Source of the DNA: Bifidobacteriaceae bacterium | Lineage (GTDB): Bacteria > Actinomycetota > Actinomycetes > Actinomycetales > WQXJ01 | Reading direction: 5' to 3' | NCBI GenBank assembly: GCA_031272565.1 | Contig: JAISTN010000253.1 | Span: 1-5,861, forward strand | Length of the DNA stretch: 5,861 nt | Part shown: positions 1-5,861 of the stretch, piece after piece | Position numbering within the stretch: position 1 is the stretch's first letter | Layout of the letters: every line of letters begins with the position of its first letter | Made by a program: the position numbers and the translations under genes | The notes under the pieces: model-generated | Seen by the model: only the letters and a program-made list of their open reading frames with translations | Told to the model about the DNA's origin: nothing | Databases searched by the model: none

Positions 1-126
1 AAGCCGGCCGTAGACCTCCGGTTCACGCGCCCCCAGGCGGCCCAGGTTAGGCCCGTTCAGCACCCACACCGGTGTGCGCGGCGCGCCGCCCCCCACCAGG
101 TCAAGATCAGTTTCCAGCCCGCTCAT
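1..126 (-). CDS. aroQ: Type II 3-dehydroquinate dehydratase, 5' end only (partial)
   Basis: This is the N-terminal 42 codons of a type II dehydroquinase, cut off by the left window edge. The enzyme converts 3-dehydroquinate to 3-dehydroshikimate in the cytoplasm, the third shikimate step. The visible part contains the family signature: residues 24-32 read NGPNLGRLG, followed by AREPEVYG at 33-40. By alignment from memory with the M. tuberculosis enzyme, Arg34 and Tyr39 correspond to its active-site Arg19 and catalytic Tyr24. The ATG at 126-124 overlaps the aroB stop as ATGA, and a GGGAGG Shine-Dalgarno sequence lies at 142-137 with 10 bases of spacing, which supports this start. The protein then has about 14 more N-terminal residues than the M. 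tuberculosis form, with a GGG run at 12-14. An internal GTG at codon 11 is possible but has no clear ribosome binding site. The fold, the remaining active site and the full length cannot be judged here. Confidence 0.9.
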   Translation of the reverse strand, partial: MSGLETDLDLVGGGAPRTPVWVLNGPNLGRLGAREPEVYGRL

Positions 127-1343
127 TGTGGCCGCGCCTCCCGCCAGCCGGCGAACCGCTGGGCCCGCTCGGCCGCTTCTTCATCGACCGGCGGAATGTA
201 GGGCACCTGGCCGTACGGGTTCTCAAGCGATTGGGCCTTCGGGTACGGCAACGACGAACGGGCCGCCGCCACCGCCTGGTAGGCCTCCTCCAGTAGCGCC
301 TCCGGCACGTTCTGGACCACCACCGGCCGGCCCACATCCTCCAACAGCACCATGCGGCGGGTCCGGCCCAGGTTCTTCTTGTCGCGCCGCATGGCCTGCC
401 ACAGCGACTCCCAGCGGCCTGCCTTGTATGACGTGGGCAAACCCACCGAAGTCAGGATTTCCCGGTGCAGGCCCAGCAGCGACGGATCCATCACGCCGGA
501 GCGGACGGCCACCTCGGCCGCGAACACCATGCCCACCGCCACGGCGTTGCCATGCAGCCACTCGTAGTGCTCCGCCTGCTCGATGGCGTGGCCAAACGTG
601 TGGCCATAGTTCAGAATCGCCCGCAGGCCGCTTTCGTGCGGGTCCTGGCCCACCACGTCCGCCTTTACGGCCACGGCCCTCCGGATCAGTTCCGGCAGCA
701 GCGGGCCGCCCGGGTTGAGGGTTTCCTGTGGCCCAGACCAGACCACGTCCAAGATGGCCGGGTCCTTGATCAGGCCCGCCTTGATGATCTCCGCCATGCC
801 GGACACGATGTGTTCGCGCGGCAACGTGGACAGCACATCCGGGTCGCACACCACGGCAGTCGGCTGGTGGAAGACGCCCACCAGGTTCTTGCCCTGCTCG
901 GTGTTGATGGCCGCCTTGCCACCAATCGCCGCATCGACCATCGCCAACAGAGTGGTGGGCACGTGCAACACCCGCACGCCGCGCTGCCAGGTGCCGGCAA
1001 TGAAACCGGCCAGGTCGGTGGTGGCTCCCCCACCAACGGCAACGACGCCGCCGCCCCGGTTGACCATCGCTTCGCCCAGCCGGGCCCAGGCCGCCTCCGC
1101 CACCCGCAACGACTTGGCCGCTTCGCCATCCGGCACTGCCAACAGGTGGACTTCCACGCCGTTGTCCCGCAGATAGTCCACCAGGGACAGGACCCAGCGC
1201 GACACGGCGGCCGGGAACACGATCATGGCGTGGTCCCAATCCGCCGGCATGAAGTCGAGCAAGCGGCGCAGCGTGCCCGCGCCCACCGTCACTTGGTAGG
1301 GGGGGGCCGTCTTGACCTCGATGCTGGTGGCTGGTTCATCCAT
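123..1343 (-). CDS. aroB: 3-dehydroquinate synthase
   Basis: AroB converts DAHP to 3-dehydroquinate using NAD+ and a divalent metal (usually zinc), the second shikimate step, in the cytoplasm. Visible motifs: the DGE..K nucleotide-binding segment (72-77), GGGATTDLAGF (104-114), GGKAAIN (141-147), GKN (151-153), AEIIK (184-188), R..LNYGHTFGH (241-252) and HGNAVAVGM (264-272). Glu185, His248 and His264 are the expected metal ligands. Lys143, Lys151, Asn153, Lys188, Arg241, Asn245 and His252 match active-site positions of characterised enzymes. The familiar GGKT is GGKA here (Ala144). At 406 residues it is longer than the usual 350-370: the family core ends near residue 361 and about 45 Pro/Tyr- and charge-rich residues follow. 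The ATG start has AGGAG at 1357-1353, nine bases upstream. The stop overlaps the aroQ start by 4 bases, and aroK ends 52 bases upstream. Confidence 0.97.
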   Translation of the reverse strand: MDEPATSIEVKTAPPYQVTVGAGTLRRLLDFMPADWDHAMIVFPAAVSRWVLSLVDYLRDNGVEVHLLAVPDGEAAKSLRVAEAAWARLGEAMVNRGGGVVAVGGGATTDLAGFIAGTWQRGVRVLHVPTTLLAMVDAAIGGKAAINTEQGKNLVGVFHQPTAVVCDPDVLSTLPREHIVSGMAEIIKAGLIKDPAILDVVWSGPQETLNPGGPLLPELIRRAVAVKADVVGQDPHESGLRAILNYGHTFGHAIEQAEHYEWLHGNAVAVGMVFAAEVAVRSGVMDPSLLGLHREILTSVGLPTSYKAGRWESLWQAMRRDKKNLGRTRRMVLLEDVGRPVVVQNVPEALLEEAYQAVAAARSSLPYPKAQSLENPYGQVPYIPPVDEEAAERAQRFAGWREARPQ

Positions 1344-1395
1344 TTGCTAGAACTCCTGGCGGTGGCGAGTTGGTTTGGCCCTTCCCGCCAATTGA
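1344..1395 (-). promoter_or_regulatory. aroK-aroB spacer with aroB Shine-Dalgarno and small hairpin
   Basis: This 52-base spacer is the only non-overlapping junction among the aro genes. It holds an AGGAG Shine-Dalgarno sequence at 1357-1353, nine bases before the aroB ATG, so aroB can initiate independently instead of relying on coupling. Upstream of that, TTGGC and GCCAA arms (1391-1387 and 1379-1375) flank a 7-base loop and can form a 5-bp hairpin. No T tract follows it on the transcribed strand, so it does not look like an intrinsic terminator. I see no convincing -10/-35 pair. The Shine-Dalgarno call is sound, while any function of the hairpin is a guess. Confidence 0.55.
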
Positions 1396-1908
1396 CTACT
1401 CTAGTGGGCTCTCGCCCACGGCGGCCTCGATCCGGGCCGCGATTTGCGGCGGCGTCAGGCCGTCCACCGGCACCACCACCTGGGCCAGCCGCCGGTAGAC
1501 CGGCCCACGTTGGGCCATCTGCGCCCGCCAGGCCGCCCGCGGCGAGGCTGCCAGCAGAGGCCGGCCGCCCCCCGCCAGGCCGACCCGCCGGATGGCCGTC
1601 GCATCAGACACCTCAAGGTAGACCACCGTGTGGCGCGCCAGGGCCGCCTGGTTGGCCTCAAGCATTGGGGCGCCGCCACCCAGGGCTACCACCTGGTCCG
1701 CCTGGCCCTCCAAGGCCTGGGCCACGGCGGCCTGCTCTAACTCCCGGAAGGCCGCTTCGCCATCGGCCACGAAGATGTCGCCGATGGCGCGCCCGGAGGC
1801 CACTTCCACCAACCGGTCGGTGTCAACAAAAGGCCAGCCCAGCCGCCGCGCCAGGGTTCCACCCACGGTGGTCTTGCCGGCCCCGGGCGGGCCGATCAGC
1901 ACGATCAC
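1396..1908 (-). CDS. aroK: Shikimate kinase
   Basis: AroK transfers the ATP gamma-phosphate to the 3-hydroxyl of shikimate, the fifth pathway step, in the cytoplasm. It is a small P-loop kinase: Walker [10 protein letters not shown] spans residues 6-14 with Lys12. The shikimate-binding segment FVDTDRLVE (27-35) carries Asp29 and Asp31, and [14 protein letters not shown] (45-58) carries Arg55. The glycine triplet lies at 77-79 (LGGGAP), the lid arginine is Arg116 in GGRPLL, and RGPVYRRLA (134-142) supplies Arg134 and the nucleotide-side residues. These align well with Asp34, Arg58, Arg117 and Arg136 of the M. tuberculosis enzyme. The length, 170 residues, is normal. The start is GTG at 1908-1906, overlapping the aroC stop as GTGA. 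There is only a weak GGGG upstream, so translation is probably coupled to aroC. No anomaly is seen. Confidence 0.97.
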   Translation of the reverse strand: MIVLIGPPGAGKTTVGGTLARRLGWPFVDTDRLVEVASGRAIGDIFVADGEAAFRELEQAAVAQALEGQADQVVALGGGAPMLEANQAALARHTVVYLEVSDATAIRRVGLAGGGRPLLAASPRAAWRAQMAQRGPVYRRLAQVVVPVDGLTPPQIAARIEAAVGESPLE

Positions 1909-3074
1909 CGCAGCGCCCCGGGGATCGACTCCAGGTAGCCGGCCAGGTTGCGGACCACTTCCGCTACGGTGTCGCCACCCAGCTTTTCCAGGGCCGCCTG
2001 AGCCAGCACCAGCGCCACCATCGCCTGGCAGACCACCGCCGCGGCCGGCACGGCCGTGGTGTCGGACCGCTGCGGGTGGGCCTTGGCGGGCAGCCCCGTC
2101 GTGGTGTCGATGGTGGCCAGGGCGTTGGGCACGGTTGGGATGGGCTTCATGGCCGCCCGCACCACGATCGGCTCGCCGTTGGCGATGCCGCCTTCCAGGC
2201 CGCCGGCGCGGTTGGTGTCGCGTGCCACCCGGCCGTCCCGCCGGTGAATCTCATCCTGCGCGGCCGAACCGGGCCGGGCGGCGGCCTCGAAGCCCAGGCC
2301 GATCTCCACCCCTTTGATGGCCTGGACGCTCATGACCGCTCCCGCCAGGCGGGCATCCAGCCGCCGGTCCGCCTGGACGTGCGAACCCAAACCAACCGGC
2401 ACACCATAGGCGATCACCTCGACCACGCCGCCCAGCGTGTCGCCGTCCGCCTGGGCCTGGTCGATCCGGGCCATCATGGCGCCGGCCGCGACCTCGTCCA
2501 GAGTCCGCACCGGGCTGGCGTCCAACCGGGCCAGGTCCTCCGGCCGCGGCTGCACCGCCTGCGCCACCACCCCGCCCAGGGCCACCACATGGCTGGCCAA
2601 CCCCACCCCCAGGGCTTGGCTCAAGAACGCTTCCGCCACCGCCCCCAGCGCCACCCGGGCGGCCGTTTCGCGGGCGCTGGAGCGCTCCAAGATGGCGCGG
2701 GCGTCGGCCTGGCCGTACTTGGCCATGCCAGGCAGGTCGGCGTGGCCCGGCCGCGGCCGGGTCAGGGCCGCCCCCCGGGCCGTGTCCGGCACCGGCGCCG
2801 GGTCCGGGCTCATCACGTCCTGCCACTTGGGCCACTCCGTGTTGGCGATCTCGATCGCCACCGGCGCCCCGGTAGTCAGCCCTCGCCACAGGCCTCCCTT
2901 GACCGACACAAGATCGGCCTCAAACCCCATCCGGGCGCCCCGCCCATAACCCAACCGCCGCCGGGCCAGGGCAGCTTGCAGATCGGCCGTGGTAACGGCG
3001 ATGCCGGCCGGGGCGCCCTCCAGGACGCCTAGAATCGCAGGTCCGTGAGACTCACCGGCAGTTAACCAACGCAT
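1905..3074 (-). CDS. aroC: Chorismate synthase
   Basis: AroC performs the 1,4-anti-elimination of phosphate from EPSP to give chorismate, the last common step to aromatic amino acids, folate and quinones. It needs reduced FMN, which bacterial monofunctional forms obtain from a separate reductase. Motifs: GESHGP at 7-12 with His10, [12 protein letters not shown] at 38-49, [16 protein letters not shown] at 106-121 with His111, [14 protein letters not shown] at 131-144, [15 protein letters not shown] at 288-302, and [10 protein letters not shown] at 336-345 with Asp338. The two histidines and the aspartate match the conserved catalytic residues of the family. The length of 389 residues is typical. 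The ATG at 3074-3072 gives the family N-terminus [11 protein letters not shown] directly and overlaps the end of aroE by 13 bases. No strong Shine-Dalgarno sequence is visible (GTAGAG lies 11-16 bases upstream), so coupling with aroE is likely. The gene ends inside the aroK start codon. Confidence 0.97.
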   Translation of the reverse strand: MRWLTAGESHGPAILGVLEGAPAGIAVTTADLQAALARRRLGYGRGARMGFEADLVSVKGGLWRGLTTGAPVAIEIANTEWPKWQDVMSPDPAPVPDTARGAALTRPRPGHADLPGMAKYGQADARAILERSSARETAARVALGAVAEAFLSQALGVGLASHVVALGGVVAQAVQPRPEDLARLDASPVRTLDEVAAGAMMARIDQAQADGDTLGGVVEVIAYGVPVGLGSHVQADRRLDARLAGAVMSVQAIKGVEIGLGFEAAARPGSAAQDEIHRRDGRVARDTNRAGGLEGGIANGEPIVVRAAMKPIPTVPNALATIDTTTGLPAKAHPQRSDTTAVPAAAVVCQAMVALVLAQAALEKLGGDTVAEVVRNLAGYLESIPGALR

Positions 3075-3928
3075 GGTGGCAACTCTACTGCTGCCCTCAT
3101 CGCCTCAACCGGCGCCGGGCGGCCGGTCATCAGCCTGACCTGTTCCACCGCCTGGTGCAGCAGCATCGACAGGCCGGGGGCGACCGTGCCGCCGGCATCG
3201 GCCCAGGCCCCCGCCAAGGCCGAGGGCCACGGATCGTAGGCCACGTCCAACAGCACCGCATCGCGCGGCACCGGCCCCCAAACCCGCCGCTGGTAGCGCA
3301 CCGCTTCCGCCAACGGGTCCGCTTGGTGGGCCGGCAGCGTACAGATCACCAGGTCGCCCATCCACTCGCGCCCCTGGCTCCACGGCCGCAATGCCGGCTT
3401 GACGCCCAAGCGGTCCGCCGCCGCCAGCAGCGGTCCGCAACGGGCCGCCGCCCGGACATAGACGTCCGCCTGGCTGGTGCCCAACTCGGCCACCGCCGCC
3501 AAGGCCGAGGCGGCCGTGGCCCCACCCCCCAAGATGACCGCCCGGCCAAAGCCCTCGCCTGGTACGCCGGCCCGCGCCGCCGCCTCCCGGATGGCCTGGA
3601 CCAGGCCATAGACATCGGTGTTGGCGCCCAGCGTGCCGTCCAGTGTGAACAGCACGGTGTTGGCGGCCCCCACGGCCACCGCCAACGGCTCAACCCGGTC
3701 CAACAGCGGCAACACCACCCGCTTCAGGGGCATGGTCAACGACAAGCCGGCCCACTGGCCGTCCAGGCCCGCCAGCCAGCCCGGAAAGGCCGCCTCATCG
3801 ACATCGACCGCCTCATAGGTCCAGTCCAGGCCCAACGCCTGATAGGCGGCGCGGTGCAGCCGCGGCGACAGCGAATGGCTGATGGGGTGGCCCAACACGG
3901 CCGCCCGCCGGGCCACGTCCGCGGTCAC
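3062..3928 (-). CDS. aroE: Shikimate dehydrogenase
   Basis: AroE reduces 3-dehydroshikimate to shikimate, the fourth pathway step, normally with NADPH. The N-terminal substrate domain has SHSLSP at 17-22 and LSLTMPLK at 62-69, where Lys69 is the expected catalytic lysine; Asn90 (GAANT) and Asp105 (GANTDVYG) complete the shikimate pocket. The Rossmann domain has GGGATAAS at 134-141. The usual NRTxxR phosphate-binding loop is VRAAAR at 158-163, keeping both arginines. YDPWPSALA (231-239) and GLSMLLHQA (252-260, Gln259) close the site. The TMP-K, YDPWP and MLLHQA variants resemble the M. tuberculosis protein. The length of 288 residues is normal, and about 15 residues after the last helix look dispensable. 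The start is GTG at 3928-3926, overlapping the mltG stop as GTGA. No strong ribosome binding site is present, which suggests coupling. The stop is TAA at 3064-3062, within aroC. Confidence 0.96.
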   Translation of the reverse strand: MTADVARRAAVLGHPISHSLSPRLHRAAYQALGLDWTYEAVDVDEAAFPGWLAGLDGQWAGLSLTMPLKRVVLPLLDRVEPLAVAVGAANTVLFTLDGTLGANTDVYGLVQAIREAAARAGVPGEGFGRAVILGGGATAASALAAVAELGTSQADVYVRAAARCGPLLAAADRLGVKPALRPWSQGREWMGDLVICTLPAHQADPLAEAVRYQRRVWGPVPRDAVLLDVAYDPWPSALAGAWADAGGTVAPGLSMLLHQAVEQVRLMTGRPAPVEAMRAAVELPPCVG

Positions 3929-5178
3929 TCGGCCGGCGCTTCGCTGGAGGTCTCAGCCGCCGGTGTGCCGGAAGCCGTCCCGCCGTGATCGGCCAGCCAC
4001 TGCTTGTACTTCTCGAACGAGGCCTCGTGGCCCTCCGCCGTGTCGTTGAATTCGACCTCGCCCGTGTCATCATTCACCACCACCATGTACAGCCAATCGC
4101 CCTCGGTGGGCTGGTAGGCCGCCCGGATCGCATCCCGGCCGGGGTTGCAGATGGCGCCAACCGGCAGGCCGTCCACCACATAGGTGTTGTACGGGTTCGG
4201 ATCCGCCCGCTCCTCGTCGCTGGTGAAGACGTTGTCGTCAAACCGCCCCACCCCGTAGACCACGGTGGCGTCGGATTGCAGCTTCATGCCCTGCTCAATC
4301 CGGTTCAGGAAGACCCGGGCCGCCTTGCCCCGGTCTTCTGCCCGGCGGGTTTCCTTCTCCACCAGCGAGGCCAAGATGATCACATCGTGGCGCTGCTCCC
4401 CCGGCACGCCGATCTCGTTCAGCACCCGTGAAGTCTGCGTCACCATGGTGGCCAACAGCGTGGTGGGTGTCGAATCTGGGCCAATGTTGTAGGTGTCCGG
4501 GAACAGCCAGCCTTCCACCAGGCCTTCCGCCTCCGGTGGCAGCCCGATGGCGGTCGTGTCGGCTGCCGCCGCCTCGACATCGGCCAGCGGCACGTCCAGC
4601 TTCTCCGCGATCAGGGCGTAGATCTGGTCCGTCCGCCAGCCTTCCGGCACCGTGATCGAAACCACTTCGCGGTTGGCCGGGTCCAGCAGGGCCTCAACCG
4701 CGTCATCGGCCTTCATCTGCTTCTTCAGGGTGTACGTGCCGGGCTGGATGGCGCCGCACCCGGTGTTCTCGCCGCAGGCCGTGATGAAGGCCTTGGCGGT
4801 GGCCACAACGTCCGCTTGGAACAGAGAATCGGCGATGATGTCACCCGTGTCACCCGGGTTGACCACCACTGTGACTTCACCTTCCCCAGGCCCGGGATAG
4901 TCGGTGATCACCGCCGGCTCGGTCGCCTCCGGCTTGGTCATGGCCTTATAGATCGGCACACCGGCAAAGAAGCCGATGGCGCCCAACGCCACCACTATCA
5001 GCACCGTGATGACCGCGTTCAAGCCCGCTGAACGCTTGCGCCGGACCTCCTCATGGCTGACTTCACGCTCCGCCTCACGCAGGGCGCGGCGCGATGGTGG
5101 ACCAGCCGGCACGGGCGGGAAGACATACTGCTGTTCTTCCTCTTCCTCATCGGCAAAGGGATCCCAATCGCCAGCCAC
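3925..5178 (-). CDS. mltG: Endolytic murein transglycosylase (YceG-like)
   Basis: MltG is a membrane-anchored enzyme that cleaves nascent peptidoglycan glycan strands internally and is thought to terminate their elongation. The first 50 residues are cytoplasmic and charged, with five glutamates at 11-15 and RRKR at 46-49. A hydrophobic segment at about 52-74 is a single signal anchor, N-terminus inside. A LysM-like region follows (about 100-160), then the catalytic domain: ASLVEKETRRAEDR (270-283) contains the conserved glutamates, one of which corresponds to the E. coli catalytic Glu218. LNRIEQGMKLQSD (291-303), NPYNTY (328-333) and GLPVGAICNPG (337-347) are further family motifs. The tail (about 399-417) is low complexity. 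Cys135 and Cys141 outside the membrane could form a disulfide. The length of 417 residues fits actinobacterial forms. The GTG start at 5178-5176 is the only usable in-frame start, because TAA closes the frame at 5202-5200. The overlapping ATG at 5180 is out of frame. Confidence 0.95.
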   Translation of the reverse strand: MAGDWDPFADEEEEEQQYVFPPVPAGPPSRRALREAEREVSHEEVRRKRSAGLNAVITVLIVVALGAIGFFAGVPIYKAMTKPEATEPAVITDYPGPGEGEVTVVVNPGDTGDIIADSLFQADVVATAKAFITACGENTGCGAIQPGTYTLKKQMKADDAVEALLDPANREVVSITVPEGWRTDQIYALIAEKLDVPLADVEAAAADTTAIGLPPEAEGLVEGWLFPDTYNIGPDSTPTTLLATMVTQTSRVLNEIGVPGEQRHDVIILASLVEKETRRAEDRGKAARVFLNRIEQGMKLQSDATVVYGVGRFDDNVFTSDEERADPNPYNTYVVDGLPVGAICNPGRDAIRAAYQPTEGDWLYMVVVNDDTGEVEFNDTAEGHEASFEKYKQWLADHGGTASGTPAAETSSEAPAE

Positions 5179-5183
5179 ATGCC

Positions 5184-5189
5184 CCCCTT
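5184..5189 (-). promoter_or_regulatory. Shine-Dalgarno sequence of mltG
   Basis: AAGGGG, part of a six-G run, lies five bases upstream of the GTG at 5178. It fixes the mltG start in a place where an out-of-frame ATG at 5180-5178 overlaps the GTG as ATGTG. Only the GTG frame encodes the MltG protein, while the ATG frame soon runs out of recognisable sequence. Confidence 0.65.
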
Positions 5190-5318
5190 GTTCCCCAGGT
5201 TAGACGCTGTTTGGCCCGGTAGGCCTGCGCCCAGAGCGCCGGCCGGCGGCACCGGGAGCGACCCCGTGGCGTAATCGCCAAGCGGGCTGCCTCCCTGCTA
5301 CCGCCGCGCTCCTTTGCC

Positions 5319-5345
5319 TTGCCGGGCCTAGGCCCGCCGCGGCAA
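5319..5345. repeat. Palindrome / inverted repeat between ruvX and mltG
   Basis: CGGGCCTAGGCCCG at 5323-5336 is a perfect 14-base palindrome centred on CCTAGG. Flanking TTGCCG (5319-5324) and CGGCAA (5340-5345) are also complementary, so a longer imperfect stem with a GGCC/GGCC inner helix and a 5-base bulge could form instead. It sits about 57 bases after the ruvX stop and about 140 bases before mltG. It has no adjacent T tract on the minus strand. It may be a protein-binding site, a processing or Rho-independent-like 3' structure, or chance in GC-rich DNA. Confidence 0.5.
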
Positions 5346-5401
5346 AATCCAACGCCCCGGGTGCAACAGCGGTCTAGTCGAACCGACCTGTTACCGAAAC
5401 G

Positions 5402-5845
5402 TTATTTTTCCTTAGAGGTGGCATCCAGGGCCGCCTGCAGAATCACCACCGCCGCCACCTGGTCTACCACCGGCCGGTGCCTCTTGCTGGAACGCCCGGC
5501 CTGCCGCAGCAGGCCGTGGGCCTGGACGGTCGAGCCGCGTTCATCCTGCAGCACCACCCGTGGCGCGGCCGGCCCTTCACCGAGGGCCGCCTTGAGGTGT
5601 TCTACCAGGGCCAGGGCCGCCTGGGCCGCCGCCCCCTGGGTGCCGTTCAGATGCAACGGCAGGCCCACCACCACGGTGCTGACCTGGTGCTCCGCCGCCA
5701 GGCCGGCCAGCCGGGCCGCCACCGCCAGGTCGTCCAGCCCGCGCCGGTCGATCGTCTCCAGCGGCATGGCCAGCACGCCGGCCGGGTCAGACAAGGCCAC
5801 CCCCACCCGGGCGGCACCAGCGTCAACGCCCAGCCAACGGGCCAC
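5402..5845 (-). CDS. ruvX: RuvX/YqgF family RNase H-fold protein (putative Holliday junction resolvase or pre-16S rRNA nuclease)
   Basis: This small RNase H-like protein belongs to the YqgF family. E. coli YqgF is implicated in 16S rRNA 5'-end maturation, and the M. tuberculosis RuvX has been described as a Holliday junction resolvase, so the exact role here is open. The motifs are complete: GVDAGAARVGVALSD (6-20) with Asp8, VVVGLPLHLNG (58-68), DERGST (101-106) with Glu102, and VVDQVAAVVILQ (126-137) with Asp128. The three acidic residues form the expected metal-binding active site. The length of 147 residues is typical. The start is GTG at 5845-5843, placed by an immediately preceding in-frame TAG (5848-5846). 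No good Shine-Dalgarno sequence is visible, so coupling to the preceding gene is likely. Family synteny places alaS upstream and mltG downstream, and the latter is confirmed here. Confidence 0.94.
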   Translation of the reverse strand: MARWLGVDAGAARVGVALSDPAGVLAMPLETIDRRGLDDLAVAARLAGLAAEHQVSTVVVGLPLHLNGTQGAAAQAALALVEHLKAALGEGPAAPRVVLQDERGSTVQAHGLLRQAGRSSKRHRPVVDQVAAVVILQAALDATSKEK

Positions 5846-5861
5846 CTAGGCCGCCACCAGG
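5846..5861 (-). CDS. Possible 3' end of the upstream gene (last residues LVAA, stop TAG)
   Basis: In the ruvX reading frame, the bases just upstream read Leu-Val-Ala-Ala followed by TAG, which abuts the ruvX GTG start (TAGGTG). A stop touching the next start is the arrangement seen for coupled genes in this operon style. In actinobacteria the gene before ruvX is usually alaS (alanyl-tRNA synthetase). Only four codons are visible, so neither coding status nor identity can be shown from this window. The call rests on spacing and synteny only. Confidence 0.25.

Larger units (their letters stand above)
5179..5401. other. Intergenic region ruvX-mltG
   Basis: This 223-base gap is the longest non-coding stretch in the window. 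On the transcribed minus strand it holds, in order, the end of ruvX, a palindromic block (5319-5345), purine-rich AAAGGAG and GGGAGG patches, and the mltG ribosome binding site. I looked for promoters: the only TANNNT hexamer near mltG is TAACCT at 5202-5197, and the region 17 bases upstream of it has no TTG-type -35. No hairpin with a T tract is present, so I cannot call an intrinsic terminator. The gap could hold an mltG-aro promoter of a non-consensus type, but the sequence alone does not show one. Confidence 0.5.

Noticed and set aside
223..1239. A 338-codon minus-strand frame inside aroB in another reading frame.
   Set aside because: It overlaps the aroB gene completely, which has all family motifs in its own frame; the translation is Gly/Arg-rich and featureless.
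465..3032. An 855-codon open frame on the plus strand, antisense to aroB, aroK and aroC.
   Set aside because: It spans three well-identified genes and an intergenic spacer, its translation is rich in Arg, Pro, His and Gly with no recognisable domain, and long antisense frames are expected from the high GC of third codon positions.
5197..5202. TAACCT as a -10 element for mltG.
   Set aside because: No recognisable -35 hexamer lies at 16-18 bases upstream, and a single TANNNT match is weak evidence.
5147..5281. A 44-codon minus-strand frame with a TTG start and a GGGAGG patch 8 bases upstream, ending inside mltG; a possible leader peptide.
   Set aside because: The start is TTG, the product is Arg-rich without family resemblance, codon use near the end is not biased like the real genes, and it overlaps mltG by 32 bases. 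Not enough to call a gene.
5319..5345. Intrinsic terminator after ruvX.
   Set aside because: The stem is possible but no T tract follows it on the minus strand; the only T run nearby (ATTTTG) precedes the stem.
1..5861. Mobile elements, CRISPR arrays, tRNA or rRNA genes, riboswitches, and a novel system.
   Set aside because: I saw no direct repeats with spacers, transposase or integrase motifs, tRNA-like cloverleafs or genes of unknown family. All complete genes belong to well-known core families in a familiar order.

Overview
The window is a GC-rich segment with every supported gene on the minus strand, so transcription runs from right (5861) to left (1). The gene order is ruvX - mltG - aroE - aroC - aroK - aroB - aroQ. 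This matches the chromosomal order known from actinobacteria, for example the Mycobacterium tuberculosis region Rv2554c (ruvX) through Rv2537c (aroQ-type dehydroquinase), without the extra genes that lie between aroE and aroC there. The proteins also carry actinobacterial motif variants, such as an AroE with a 'TMPLK' active-site loop and 'MLLHQA' helix, an AroC start reading [11 protein letters not shown], and an AroQ motif NGPNLGRLG. High GC, frequent GTG starts (four of seven genes) and tightly overlapping genes agree with this. I infer a high-GC Gram-positive bacterium (Actinomycetota) but cannot name a genus.

Layout in transcription order. 5846-5861: probably the last codons of an upstream gene (alaS would be expected by synteny). 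5402-5845: ruvX/yqgF, an RNase H-fold protein. 5179-5401: a 223-base non-coding gap with a 14-base perfect palindrome and no convincing promoter or terminator. 3925-5178: mltG, a membrane-anchored endolytic murein transglycosylase. 3062-3928: aroE. 1905-3074: aroC. 1396-1908: aroK. 1344-1395: a 52-base spacer with a good Shine-Dalgarno sequence for aroB and a small hairpin. 123-1343: aroB. 1-126: the first 42 codons of aroQ, cut by the window edge.

Functionally, five genes encode five successive steps or neighbours of the shikimate pathway: AroB makes 3-dehydroquinate, AroQ dehydrates it, AroE reduces 3-dehydroshikimate, AroK phosphorylates shikimate, and AroC makes chorismate after the EPSP synthase step, whose gene (aroA) is not here. 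The genes from mltG to aroK overlap by 4, 13 and 4 bases, and aroB overlaps aroQ by 4, which points to one translationally coupled operon. RuvX and MltG are housekeeping neighbours with no direct biochemical link to aromatic synthesis.

This is an ordinary core-genome region. I see no mobile element, CRISPR array, RNA gene or new defence or biosynthetic system. The points worth a second look are modest: a roughly 45-residue C-terminal tail on AroB, a Thr-to-Ala change in the AroB GGKT motif, the palindrome between ruvX and mltG, an eight-base homopolymer near the start of aroB, and a short N-terminal extension on AroQ.
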